A stretch of 44,310 bases of DNA from Chloroflexota bacterium (lineage in GTDB: Bacteria; Chloroflexota; Anaerolineae; Anaerolineales; Anaerolineaceae): positions 1-44,310 of the forward strand of contig JAJUJY010000018.1 of assembly GCA_029265085.1 (NCBI GenBank), in the 5' to 3' direction. Positions within the stretch are counted from its first letter, which is position 1. Every line of letters starts with the position of its first letter. The notes below the pieces were generated by a model. It saw only the letters and a program-made list of their open reading frames with translations. It did not search any database and was not told the DNA's origin. The position numbers and the translations under genes are program-made. This document shows positions 26,102 through 33,878 of this stretch, in pieces.

Positions 26102-27172
26102 TTAGATATTGAAGCGGATATTGAGAATATCCCCATCCTGCACAATATACTCTTTGCCTTCCAGCCGCAGCCTGCCTTTACTGCGCGCTTCGGTCATGCC
26201 GCCCAGGTCAATCAAGTCCTGGTAGGCCACCACTTCTGCGCGGATAAAGCCTTTTTGCAGGTCGGTATGGATTTCACCCGCCGCTTCCGGCGCAGTTGCT
26301 CCCCGGCGAACCGTCCAGGCGCGGCACTCATCCGGGCCAACCGTGAAGAAGGATTGCAGCCCCAGCAGATCATAAGAAAGGCGGATCATGCGGTTCAGGC
26401 TGGGTTCTTCGATGCCGTACTCCGCCATGAACATTGCCGCATCTTCCGGCGGGAGTTGGGCAATATCCATTTCCAGGCGGCCTTGCAAAGCCACCACGTT
26501 GGAGTGCTGGTGAGCATAATCAATCTTGGGCGCAGATTGGCCTTCGCCCAAATTGAGCACAATCATCAACGGCTTGCGGCTGAGGAAACCAAACCCGGAG
26601 AGGGCTTTTTCTTCCTCGGCAGAGATTTCCATATCGCGCAGCGGCTTTTCTTCAGCCAGCGCGGCGTTCATCCGTTCAAACAGGACGATATCGCGGTCGA
26701 TCAAGCTTTTATCACGGCCTGCGCCTTTTTTGCGCTCCTCAGCCAGGCGCTCCAGTTTGCGCTCCACGGCGATCAGGTCGTTCAGCACAAATTCGCTGTC
26801 CATGATCTGGATATCGCGCAGCGGGTTAACGCTGCCCTGCGGGTGAGCCACGTTTTCATCTTCAAAACAGCGCACCACATGAATTAGCCCGTCCATCTGG
26901 GTGATCTGGTTGAGCAGCGTACCCGAAATACCACTTTTCCCGGCTGAACCGTCTAAACCGGCGATATCCGCATAGGTGACCTTGGTGTAGATCGTCTTTT
27001 TGGGATTAAACATACCCGACAACCGGTCAACCCGTGGATCGGGAACATCGACGACGGCGGTGTGCACTTCAATCCTGCCGGTGGACATGCCGGTAGGCTG
27101 GCTGCCGCGGGTAAGTGCGTTAAAGAGTGTAGTTTTTCCGGATTGCGGGAGACCAATAATTCCCAGGCGCAT
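26102..27172 (-). CDS. ychF: Ribosome-binding ATPase YchF (Obg family)
   Basis: A 356-residue protein starting MRLGIIGLPQSGKTTLFNALT. The G1 loop is GLPQSGKTT, G3 is DIAGL, and the base-recognition motif is NLGE, the NxxE form that makes YchF prefer ATP over GTP. A helical insertion lies near residues 130-200 and the C-terminal TGS domain ends DLGGMTEARSKGRLRLEGKEYIVQDGDILNIRF. The frame is open much farther upstream, through the antisense of the tRNA-Leu gene, but family similarity begins at 27172. Universal translation-associated protein. Confidence 0.95.
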   Translation of the reverse strand: MRLGIIGLPQSGKTTLFNALTRGSQPTGMSTGRIEVHTAVVDVPDPRVDRLSGMFNPKKTIYTKVTYADIAGLDGSAGKSGISGTLLNQITQMDGLIHVVRCFEDENVAHPQGSVNPLRDIQIMDSEFVLNDLIAVERKLERLAEERKKGAGRDKSLIDRDIVLFERMNAALAEEKPLRDMEISAEEEKALSGFGFLSRKPLMIVLNLGEGQSAPKIDYAHQHSNVVALQGRLEMDIAQLPPEDAAMFMAEYGIEEPSLNRMIRLSYDLLGLQSFFTVGPDECRAWTVRRGATAPEAAGEIHTDLQKGFIRAEVVAYQDLIDLGGMTEARSKGRLRLEGKEYIVQDGDILNIRFNI

Positions 27173-27187
27173 ATTGCTTTTAATACC

Positions 27188-27216
27188 TTGACCCTTCTGC
27201 AAATATTCGTTATACT
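27188..27216 (+). promoter_or_regulatory. Promoter of tRNA-Leu
   Basis: TTGACC (27188-27193) and TATACT (27211-27216) are separated by 17 bp. Transcription would begin near 27223, six nucleotides before the mature tRNA. Confidence 0.8.
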
Positions 27217-27228
27217 CAGGACTGCATT

Positions 27229-27314
<86 letters not shown>

Positions 27315-27326
27315 ACATTATAACAC

Positions 27327-27361
27327 ACGCCCTGAGCTGAGCTTACGGGGCGTTTTGTTTT
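27327..27361 (+). terminator. Terminator after tRNA-Leu
   Basis: ACGCCC (27327-27332) pairs with GGGCGT (27348-27353) around a 15-nt loop and is followed by a T-rich stretch. Confidence 0.6.
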
Positions 27362-27427
27362 AACCATAATTTTCACAAACTTCTTCCGGCCGTCTGCAAC
27401 CCACAGTGCAAGAGCTTTCAGGGCGAT

Positions 27428-27442
27428 TTGTCCACCTGGACA
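27428..27442. repeat. Palindrome upstream of the second CPBP gene
   Basis: TGTCCA-CC-TGGACA (27429-27442) is a perfect inverted repeat in the 230-nt spacer between tRNA-Leu and the CPBP gene. It could be an operator or part of a promoter; the 13-mer starting at 27428 recurs at the tRNA-Ser promoter. Confidence 0.35.
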
Positions 27443-27545
27443 GGGGCGAACTATCTTTTCAGACGAGGACAGGAATCTCGTTCCGGCATATACTGGTGAT
27501 GCTTGGGTGGAATAACCACCCGGCAGAAGAAATGTGGAGATTTCA

Positions 27546-28466
27546 ATGGAAAACAAAGTCGATACAAAACGATTAGCGGTTTACCTGGCATTTGCTTTTG
27601 GAATTGCCTGGGTAGTCGGGTTAGTCATTTATCTCACTGGCGGACTGGCCAACAGCCCGGTAATTTTGCCAAATATGACGCTGGCTTTTATCCTGGTGGC
27701 AGTGTTGTACATGGGTGCGCCCGCCCTGGCGCATGTGCTCACCCGTCTGGTCACCCGCGAGGGTTGGAGCAATGTGTACTTGCGCCCGAACTTCAAGCGC
27801 GGTTGGAAATTCTGGCTGGCGGCCTGGTTTGCCCCTGGTCTGCTGGCAGTGGCCGGTACAGCGTTGTACTTCTTGCTCTTCCCGGCCAAATTTGACTCGA
27901 ACCTGACCCAGGTTACCCAGATGCTGGCGCAGTACGGGGTGACCGGCATGAATCCGTGGCTGTACCTTGCTGGCAACTTCCTGCAGGGCATGCTGATTGC
28001 TCCCCTGGTGAACGGTCTCTTCACCTTTGGCGAAGAATTTGGCTGGCGGGCGTACCTGCTGCCCAAGCTGATGCCCCTGGGTGCGCGCAAAGCCACCTTA
28101 ATCTCCGGTGTGATCTGGGGACTGTGGCACGCTCCGGTGATCGCGATGGGACACAACTACGGCCTGGATTACCCCGGTGCGCCGTGGACGGGCATCCTGA
28201 TGATGACCCTTTTCACCACCGTGGCGGGCACATTCCTGAACTGGGCTGCCTATAAAGGCGGCAGTGTCTGGCCAGCCGTGATTGGCCACGCCTCGATGAA
28301 CGGCCTTGCCGCGATCGGTATCTTTATGGTGATCACCCCCATGCAGACTCTGCTTGGACCGGCACCGACCGGTATCGTGTCCATGATCCCCTGGATCCTG
28401 ATGGCTGCGGTACTGTTCTTTGTGCCCTGGGTACGCAAATCCCAGGCGGCTGAAACCGTGCAATAA
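27546..28466 (+). CDS. CPBP-family intramembrane metalloprotease
   Basis: A 306-residue protein with about eight helices. The predicted metal site is complete: FGEEFGWRAYLLP (Glu163, Glu164, Arg168), WGLWHAPV (His195) and GHASMNG (His248, Asn252). The FGEEFGWRAYLLP form is common in bacterial CPBP proteins annotated as CAAX proteases. The start at 27546 has GGAG 6 nt upstream; the frame also opens at a GTG 12 nt earlier without an SD. Monocistronic. The substrate is unknown. Confidence 0.9.
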   Translation: MENKVDTKRLAVYLAFAFGIAWVVGLVIYLTGGLANSPVILPNMTLAFILVAVLYMGAPALAHVLTRLVTREGWSNVYLRPNFKRGWKFWLAAWFAPGLLAVAGTALYFLLFPAKFDSNLTQVTQMLAQYGVTGMNPWLYLAGNFLQGMLIAPLVNGLFTFGEEFGWRAYLLPKLMPLGARKATLISGVIWGLWHAPVIAMGHNYGLDYPGAPWTGILMMTLFTTVAGTFLNWAAYKGGSVWPAVIGHASMNGLAAIGIFMVITPMQTLLGPAPTGIVSMIPWILMAAVLFFVPWVRKSQAAETVQ

Positions 28467-28482
28467 ATTCAATCCAATATAA

Positions 28483-28522
28483 GCAAAAACAGGGCTGGCA
28501 GAAATTATCCGCCAGCCCTGTT
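28483..28522 (-). terminator. Terminator ending the heme-copper-oxidase-like operon
   Basis: AACAGGGCTGGC (28488-28499) pairs perfectly with GCCAGCCCTGTT (28511-28522) around an 11-nt loop. The minus strand reads into a T-run after the stem, which makes it the terminator of the minus-strand operon; it may also stop plus-strand transcripts. Confidence 0.87.
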
Positions 28523-28538
28523 GATTTAATCGGTCACA

Positions 28539-29225
28539 CTAGTGCACCCGCAAAAGCAGCTGCTTCACTTGCGCCCAAGGCAGGCGCGGCTTCCAGCCCA
28601 GCAGCCGCACACCGCCTGCCAGCAGCATACCTGCCCCAACAACCAGCAAGGGAATTAGCAATACATTGACCGTGTTCTCCCCGGCAATGATATGGGTCGG
28701 CGCACCCCACAATGGAGTGGAAATCGTCAGCAGCCCGCAAGTGAACAGCGCCGCCCCGCCCGCGGGAGTCTGGCCTTTGCCTGCGCCGCGCGCACCAAAA
28801 ACCTTTTCGCGAGTCCCTGGCAAACCCAAGAGCAGCAGCACGGCCAGCGTCAGCAGCGTCAGGTACAGGCGCACGTTATTTGGCGCGGTACTGCCGCGCA
28901 GTGTGGCCGAGAAATAATACTGCACCGCCGAGGCTGTCCCGCCCACCAGCAAGAAGATCAGGCTGTAGCGGTAGCCTTTGGCCTTGCCGCGCCCCAGCCA
29001 GACCGCGCTGAACACACCGAATAAGGCCGCAGCAATCGAGATCACCACCAGCACCTGAAAAATTGGTTTGACCGGAATCAGCGGAGCCATGCGTTCACCG
29101 AATTTCTCGGCGTTGAATGCCACACAGGTTGTCCCAATCCCGCCCAACAGGGTAAAAGCCGCCGTCAGTGATAACATGACCAACGCAGCCACCCGCAGCA
29201 CCTTGAACCAAACGTTTGATTTCAC
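28539..29225 (-). CDS. Membrane protein of unknown function, last gene of the oxidase-like operon
   Basis: A 228-residue protein with about six predicted helices (near 8-30, 52-77, 85-105, 117-137, 158-175 and 185-208) and no recognised domain. A GTG at 29223-29225 with GGAGG 8 nt upstream is the preferred start. It begins 18 nt after the CtaB gene and ends in the operon terminator. Co-transcription with the heme O synthase and the oxidase-like protein suggests a role in assembly or as an accessory subunit, which is inference. Confidence 0.7.
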   Translation of the reverse strand: MKSNVWFKVLRVAALVMLSLTAAFTLLGGIGTTCVAFNAEKFGERMAPLIPVKPIFQVLVVISIAAALFGVFSAVWLGRGKAKGYRYSLIFLLVGGTASAVQYYFSATLRGSTAPNNVRLYLTLLTLAVLLLLGLPGTREKVFGARGAGKGQTPAGGAALFTCGLLTISTPLWGAPTHIIAGENTVNVLLIPLLVVGAGMLLAGGVRLLGWKPRLPWAQVKQLLLRVH

Positions 29226-29243
29226 AGCCAATTCCTCCGCGGC

Positions 29244-30140
29244 TCACAGGCCGCCGTAAATAATGAATAACATCGCCAGGAGCATATAAATGGAAGCTCC
29301 TTTATAAAGTGCAAAATTTAACCATCGGGATGGGCGCAGCAGACCGGCAAGCACCAGCCCCACCAGCGCCGCACCGCACACCGCCAACAGTCCTTGCAGC
29401 CCGCGCGAAAGCCCGATCAGCGCTGCCGTCCAGGCCATCACCGCCACTGCCAGCAGCGTAGAAAGCGCAATAATCCAGCGGGTGGCGCGCACCCCCAGCC
29501 AACCCGGAAAGGTCGGCACGCCTGCGCGGGCATAGTCGGCCTGGTATTTGATCGTGAAGGTCATAATGTGAGTTGGAATCCAGAGCAGCACCCCCAACGC
29601 CAGCAGCAGCCCAATCCCATCCAGGCTGCCGGCAGCCAGCGTGCGCCCGGCCAGCGCGGGCATCCCGCCGGACAGCCCGCCGAGCAAGATCGAGAAGGGT
29701 GTGCGCCGTTTTAACCAGACGGTGTACACCACGCCGTCCAAAAAAGCCCCGGCTGCCACCACCCCGGCATACAGCGGATCGATGACCAGCGACCAGGCCA
29801 GCCCGGCAGCCAGCATCAGACCGCCCAACACCCAGGCTTCCTGCGGTGCAATCCGGCCTGAGGGCAGCGGGCGGTGCTTTGTGCGCGCCATACGAGCATC
29901 GATATCGCGGTCGTAGGCCATATTCAGCACCGTTGTGCCGCCCACCGCCAGGAAGAGCGAGCCAAACAGCGCCAGCACCGATCCGGAGGTAAAGCTGGTG
30001 CAGCAGCCGCTGGCATAGCCAGCCAGCGCGGTGGTCAGCAGCAGGCCGGTCTGCAAATCTTTAATCAAAGCCCAATATGCGCGCAGGCGTTCCCAAACCC
30101 TTGCATGGGATTTTGCTGCCGAAATACTGGCCGTGCTCAT
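29244..30140 (-). CDS. ctaB: Protoheme IX farnesyltransferase-like UbiA prenyltransferase
   Basis: A 298-residue polytopic UbiA-superfamily enzyme. The first Asp-rich motif is NMAYDRDIDARMARTKHRPLP, and the second region is VVYTVWLKRRTPFSILLGGLSGGMPALAG, both close to CtaB/CyoE. THIMTFTIKYQADYARAGVPTFP corresponds to the CtaB block with DYxxAGVPMLP. CtaB converts heme b to heme O by farnesylation for heme-copper oxidases. The ATG overlaps the stop of the preceding gene in ATGA, and GGAG lies 8 nt upstream. It supports a heme-related function for this operon. Confidence 0.88.
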   Translation of the reverse strand: MSTASISAAKSHARVWERLRAYWALIKDLQTGLLLTTALAGYASGCCTSFTSGSVLALFGSLFLAVGGTTVLNMAYDRDIDARMARTKHRPLPSGRIAPQEAWVLGGLMLAAGLAWSLVIDPLYAGVVAAGAFLDGVVYTVWLKRRTPFSILLGGLSGGMPALAGRTLAAGSLDGIGLLLALGVLLWIPTHIMTFTIKYQADYARAGVPTFPGWLGVRATRWIIALSTLLAVAVMAWTAALIGLSRGLQGLLAVCGAALVGLVLAGLLRPSRWLNFALYKGASIYMLLAMLFIIYGGL

Positions 30141-31057
30141 TGGGAAGCTCCCTGAACCGCCGCATCCCGCGCACAACGGAAACCGATGTTCGGGCTGGTG
30201 TATTCCGGCTGGACGTTGTTGCGCGTCCAGAGCCGCAGATTATAGGCATAGTCGGCTTTGCTGCCGCCGCGCAGATAGCGGTAATGCACGCCCTCGTAGT
30301 CGTCCGCCACCCACTGCCAGACGTTGCCGGCCATATCATACAGCCCGTAAGGACTGGCCGCATCCAGCGTCTGGTAACCGTCATAGGTTTTTCCGTTAAA
30401 AAAACCAACCGGAGTGGTATCGCCGCCCTTGCCCATCACCTTTTCAAAAATATCGCGGCTGGAATAGTAATTGGCCTGGTTGCGCTCAATCGAATCGCCC
30501 CAGGGATAAGCGCGCTGGTCTGTGCCGCGGGCTGCTTTTTCCCATTCCAGTTCGGTTGGCAGCCGCCCGCCAACCGATGCGCAGTATGCGTTGGCCCCAA
30601 ACCAGGTCACCATCGTCACCGGGTGATTCTCGTATCCGGGCATCACGCTGAAGGACTGGCCGTCATAAACCAACCGGCTGCCTGCCGCATTGACCGGCAG
30701 GTGCAGCCAGTCGCCCGCTTCGATCTTTTCCTCGTGCTTTTTGCCCTGGAACGGATCGCCGCCGTAATAGCCCATGATCTGGCTGTCCACCAGTTTGACT
30801 GTTCCATCTGCAATAGCCCGGTTGAGATAATCAGCGTATTGCTGGTTGGTCACCAGCGTGACCATCATCTCGTACGCCTGGGCAATCATCTCCTCCTCAG
30901 CGTGCCGCCCGTAATAAAACTCCCCGGCCGGGATCAAAGCCCAGCTTTGCGGGTCCACACCGGTATCAATCACCGCGGTCTGCTCCGGCAGTTTAGGCGC
31001 AGAACAGGCCGAACACAGCAGCATCAAACCACACAGCAGCAACAATGCGCGCTTCAT
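30137..31057 (-). CDS. FGE-sulfatase-domain lipoprotein lacking the catalytic cysteines (NirV-like)
   Basis: A 306-residue lipoprotein with signal MKRALLLLCGLMLLCSAC (Cys18). The rest is an FGE-sulfatase/SUMF1 fold: WALIPAGEFYYGR, NHPVTMVTWFGANAYCASVGGRLPTELEWEKAARG, YPWGDS, GLYDMAGNVWQWVADDY, RYLRGGS and IGFRCAR. In formylglycine-generating enzymes two cysteines follow GGS; here that segment reads GGSKADYAYNLRLWTRNN, with none. The protein is therefore not expected to make formylglycine. NirV, found beside nirK in denitrifiers, is a relative with this fold. It overlaps its operon partners by 4 nt at both ends. Confidence 0.85.
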   Translation of the reverse strand: MKRALLLLCGLMLLCSACSAPKLPEQTAVIDTGVDPQSWALIPAGEFYYGRHAEEEMIAQAYEMMVTLVTNQQYADYLNRAIADGTVKLVDSQIMGYYGGDPFQGKKHEEKIEAGDWLHLPVNAAGSRLVYDGQSFSVMPGYENHPVTMVTWFGANAYCASVGGRLPTELEWEKAARGTDQRAYPWGDSIERNQANYYSSRDIFEKVMGKGGDTTPVGFFNGKTYDGYQTLDAASPYGLYDMAGNVWQWVADDYEGVHYRYLRGGSKADYAYNLRLWTRNNVQPEYTSPNIGFRCARDAAVQGASQ

Positions 31058-32541
31058 TTCTTCACCTCCGGCAGGGTGTTCAGGTCGGCCTGTTTGAGTT
31101 CCTTTTTCCAGCGCCCGCCCCGTGAGAACAGGTCCGCCAGCCGCCAGGCCATCAAAATACCCAGCAAGAGCAGCACCGAAGCCAGCCCAACATCGGCCAG
31201 TAAAATTGCGATATCAACCAGCGGCTGCTGGCCAATTTCATCCACAAACAGGCGCTTGGTCTCAAAGACCGCCACCGCCCCAAAAGCCAGGTCCGAACCG
31301 AGGATAATGATCCAGCCAAACCACTGCCGCGCGCGCCCCTTCAACCCGGACAGGTCGGCATAATAGAGCAAAATGATCGTGGCGATAATTCCAGCCAGCA
31401 CATGCCAGTGGCCGGTCAGCGCCACCCGTTCTTCACGGGCCGGCCAGGTACGGATGATCTCATCCAGCATAATGGCCATGAAGATACCCACCGCCGTGAC
31501 CACAAAATTCATGTACACCATCTGCCACAGCGCGCCAAACTTGAGCGGATCGTGCAGCAGCGCGCCCAGCCACTGGAAGAAGTTGGCCTTGACCACCTTC
31601 GTCTCCGCCAGCCGCTGCCGGGCAGACTTGCGCCAGCCAAAAATAACCAGCAGCAGCGAGGCCACCAGCACCGGGAACGAGCCAACATTGATGATGATGT
31701 GCGCCACCGGCTCAAACGGCACCACCGCCCAAACGCCCGCGGTGATAATAATGGTGCCGATGATCATCAACGGCATAGCCCACTGGTGCAGCTTGCCCTT
31801 GAAGCCCATCCAACGGCCAACAATCAAGGTCAGCGCCACAGCGATCAGGGTCAGCATGATGTGCAGGTGGCCGATGATAGCCAGCTCCAGCGGCGTTTTG
31901 TGCGCTTCGCGGATAATGTCTTCGGCCAAAAAGGACTGGAACCCGTTGCCAAACATCGAACCTGCCACCGCGCCAAACAGCGCCGACCCCAGCGTAGCCA
32001 GCGCCATCACAAACAGCGCCACCCGCTCCAGGTCCACCCCGCTGCGCGTGCGCGCCATCTGCGGGTCGGTGGTGTGATATTCCTTGCGCCAGGGCCAGAG
32101 CGCCGCGGTCAGCAGTACCCCGGCCAGAAAGACCAGCACCTGCCCGGAAATAAACAACCCGTGAAAGACGTAGTTGTGCCCAAAATAGGCAAACCACAGC
32201 CCAAAAATCAGCGAAAGGATGTAGCCCGCCGTGATCAGGCCGTTAATGCGCACCTGATCCTCTTTCTTGAAGCGCCACAAAGCCGTGATCAGGTAGGTCT
32301 CAATTGCCACCACCGCCATCGCAATGCTGTGGTAGAGGATGATGATGCGCCCCTCGCGCTCGGCAGGCAGCATGCTTAACCCCAGATTATTGATCATCCA
32401 GGACTTGATCCCGAATTCCTCCATCGGACCGGAAAGCATGCCAAAAAAGACCGTCACCAGCGAGATCAGCGCAATAGCCACCAGCACCAATCCGCGCGTG
32501 GAACGGAACAGAAACTCAAAGCGGTCTTTGATCCAATTCAT
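31054..32541 (-). CDS. 12-helix heme-copper-oxidase-like membrane protein (divergent)
   Basis: A 495-residue protein with 12 predicted helices, the number of a heme-copper oxidase subunit I. Histidines sit where that superfamily binds heme: His71 in helix 2 (LYHSIAM), His225/His227 in helix 6 (IIGHLHIML), and His378/His380 in helix 10 (TGHWHVLAG), the last like the H-x-H of oxidases and NO reductases. The His-His pair of helix 7 is missing; only His252 and His281 border that region. It could be a quinol- or NO-reacting enzyme with an altered binuclear site, or a heme protein without oxidase activity. The start has GGGAG 6 nt upstream. Confidence 0.6.
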   Translation of the reverse strand: MNWIKDRFEFLFRSTRGLVLVAIALISLVTVFFGMLSGPMEEFGIKSWMINNLGLSMLPAEREGRIIILYHSIAMAVVAIETYLITALWRFKKEDQVRINGLITAGYILSLIFGLWFAYFGHNYVFHGLFISGQVLVFLAGVLLTAALWPWRKEYHTTDPQMARTRSGVDLERVALFVMALATLGSALFGAVAGSMFGNGFQSFLAEDIIREAHKTPLELAIIGHLHIMLTLIAVALTLIVGRWMGFKGKLHQWAMPLMIIGTIIITAGVWAVVPFEPVAHIIINVGSFPVLVASLLLVIFGWRKSARQRLAETKVVKANFFQWLGALLHDPLKFGALWQMVYMNFVVTAVGIFMAIMLDEIIRTWPAREERVALTGHWHVLAGIIATIILLYYADLSGLKGRARQWFGWIIILGSDLAFGAVAVFETKRLFVDEIGQQPLVDIAILLADVGLASVLLLLGILMAWRLADLFSRGGRWKKELKQADLNTLPEVKK

Positions 32542-32560
32542 ATAACGCTCCCAGGCAGGT

Positions 32561-32580
32561 TTTGTACAATTTAGCACAAA
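32561..32580. promoter_or_regulatory. Crp/Fnr-like palindrome before the oxidase-like operon
   Basis: TTTGT-N10-ACAAA spans 20 bp, with further symmetric positions inside the spacer, and ends 19 nt upstream of the operon's ATG. A one-base variant is retained in the duplicated copy at 33898-33917. A Crp/Fnr-family regulator gene is the natural candidate to bind it. Confidence 0.5.
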
Positions 32581-32622
32581 CCCGTCGCAGAAGCATTGAC
32601 TTTTGTTATGCGGAGCGCGGGC

Positions 32623-32741
32623 TTACTTCTCTTTGCCCGCCGGGCTGATCTCAGCCACATGCGCCAATTGCTCCGGCTTCAACACCTGGATAGCGCGCTC
32701 TTCCGTTTGAATCCACTGATTGCAGCGAAAGGCTTTGAGCG
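32623..32741 (-). pseudogene. 3' fragment of the Crp/Fnr regulator gene
   Basis: This is the duplicated end of the regulator at 33960-34658. The reading frame and stop are intact (ends HVAEISPAGKEK, where the full gene has HVAEISPAVKEK), but there is no start; upstream the sequence changes abruptly to the inserted DNA. It cannot encode the sensor domain. Confidence 0.85.
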
Positions 32742-32820
32742 GACAGCTGGAAACAAACGATTTGATTTGAAAAATCCAATCCATGACCCAAACTTAAGAT
32801 GGGTGAACGCTATCTTTTGC

Positions 32821-32856
32821 TATGATATATCTATCTCACAGAGAACCTTCGGTTCA
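32821..32856 (+). promoter_or_regulatory. Extended -10 promoter and UUCG leader hairpin of the MBL-fold gene
   Basis: TGCTATGAT gives an extended -10 (TATGAT at 32821-32826) without a good -35. In the leader, GAACC-TTC-GGTTC (32844-32856) forms a short stem closed by a stable UUCG-type tetraloop. The SD GGAG is 6 nt before the ATG at 32880. Confidence 0.45.
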
Positions 32857-32879
32857 AAAAAACGCGTATCGGAGCAGAC

Positions 32880-33728
32880 ATGAAAATCAAGAAGAAAACT
32901 TTTTACCTAATTCTATTCGCCGCAATCGTTGTGATCTTCGGAACGTATTATTACGTTACTGAAAAAACAGGCATTGTCAGCTTACCGGAGAATATTACCG
33001 CCATTGACCATGATGGGCTTTATTCATCCTATCTTGTAAAGATACCAGACGGGTATTTGCTTTTCGATACGGGGTACGATCGAGATTTTTCTTACTTCCT
33101 GTCGTTTATCCAGCAGAATGGCATCAAACCATCTGAAATAAAGTATTTGTTTATCTCCCACGGGCATGACGATCATTCCGGCTATATTGCAAAGATTTTA
33201 GAAATCCAACCCGATTTGCAGCTGATCGTCCATCAAAAAACCGCTGACCGCCTGGCCACAGGCATAAATAATAAAGATAATGGCGGCGGGCTGGTAAATC
33301 CATTCATTTATGCGGTATTTCGGATAAAACAAGCGCTTGACCCAAACTGGACGCTCAGCTTTCCCGCTTATCAAATTCGCGACAGGGATATTGTCCTGGA
33401 AAGGGAAACTGCGGATCTTTCCAGCCTTCTGGGCATCGAATCAAGCGTTATTTACACCCCTGGACACACTTCAGATTCTTATTCGCTCATGATCGGTGAA
33501 GACACCATTCTTGTCGGTGATGCGGCCTCTTATTTTGCCAATTGGGCGGGTACCTGCCACTTAACCATTTTCAATGAAAACGTGGACCAGGTATACACCT
33601 CCTGGGAAAAAATTCTTTCCATGAACATCAATCAAATCGCTCCTTCGCATGGAAAACCATTCATTGCCGAAAAATTACGCAACTGCCTGCACAAATACAA
33701 GCAATCGGACTTAGTTCCCTTTTTCTAG
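32880..33728 (+). CDS. Membrane-anchored metallo-beta-lactamase-fold hydrolase
   Basis: A 282-residue protein with an N-terminal helix (residues 8-26, after a lysine cluster) that should anchor an extracytoplasmic domain. The MBL metal motif is HGHDDH at 94-99, followed by His in YTPGHTSDS, the bridging Asp in LVGDAAS and the last His in APSHGKPF, so both metal sites are complete. The substrate is unknown; lactonases and many other hydrolases share the fold. It is lower in G+C than its neighbours, lies on the opposite strand, and is the only gene of an insert bracketed by a direct repeat, which points to acquisition. Confidence 0.9.
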   Translation: MKIKKKTFYLILFAAIVVIFGTYYYVTEKTGIVSLPENITAIDHDGLYSSYLVKIPDGYLLFDTGYDRDFSYFLSFIQQNGIKPSEIKYLFISHGHDDHSGYIAKILEIQPDLQLIVHQKTADRLATGINNKDNGGGLVNPFIYAVFRIKQALDPNWTLSFPAYQIRDRDIVLERETADLSSLLGIESSVIYTPGHTSDSYSLMIGEDTILVGDAASYFANWAGTCHLTIFNENVDQVYTSWEKILSMNINQIAPSHGKPFIAEKLRNCLHKYKQSDLVPFF

Positions 33729-33878
33729 AACCGGATTCACCGCGTAGAAATTCATCAGCGTTGATGCCTTGCAAAAGCGCTGATGAATTTTCATACTGCT
33801 AGACACGTTCCATGCTGCAAAGCGAGCTCCGCGCGTGGAACGGAACAGAAACTCAAAGCGGTCTTTGATCCAATTCAT
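33711..33878 (-). pseudogene. 5' fragment of the oxidase-like gene
   Basis: The first 17 codons (MNWIKDRFEFLFRSTRG) are identical to the start of the gene at 31054-32541, with the same ribosome site. The frame then runs into inserted DNA and stops after 55 codons, so only a truncated peptide could be made. It is the right-hand partial copy created by the duplication. Confidence 0.85.
33748..33790 (+). terminator. Terminator-like hairpin after the MBL-fold gene
   Basis: AAATTCATCAGCG (33748-33760) pairs perfectly with CGCTGATGAATTT (33778-33790) around 17 nt, 19 nt after the stop codon, with a short T-rich end. It lies near the right border of the insert, so it might also be an element end. 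Confidence 0.6.

Larger units (their letters stand above)
32491..32741. repeat. Left copy of a 251-bp direct repeat
   Basis: It matches 33828-34078 at constant offset 1337 with about 10 mismatches (about 96% identity) and no gaps. It holds the first 17 codons of the oxidase-like gene, the intergenic region with its palindrome, and the last about 39 codons of the Crp/Fnr gene. Confidence 0.95.

Noticed and set aside
30077..31363. A 428-codon plus-strand open frame
   Set aside because: It lies antisense to the FGE-fold and oxidase-like genes, has the His/Arg/Ala-biased composition of a shadow frame in GC-rich DNA, no ribosome site and no recognisable domain.
31402..32379. A 325-codon plus-strand open frame rich in Gln, Arg and His
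   Set aside because: Antisense to the 12-helix membrane protein; polar repetitive composition is the mirror of hydrophobic codons on the other strand.
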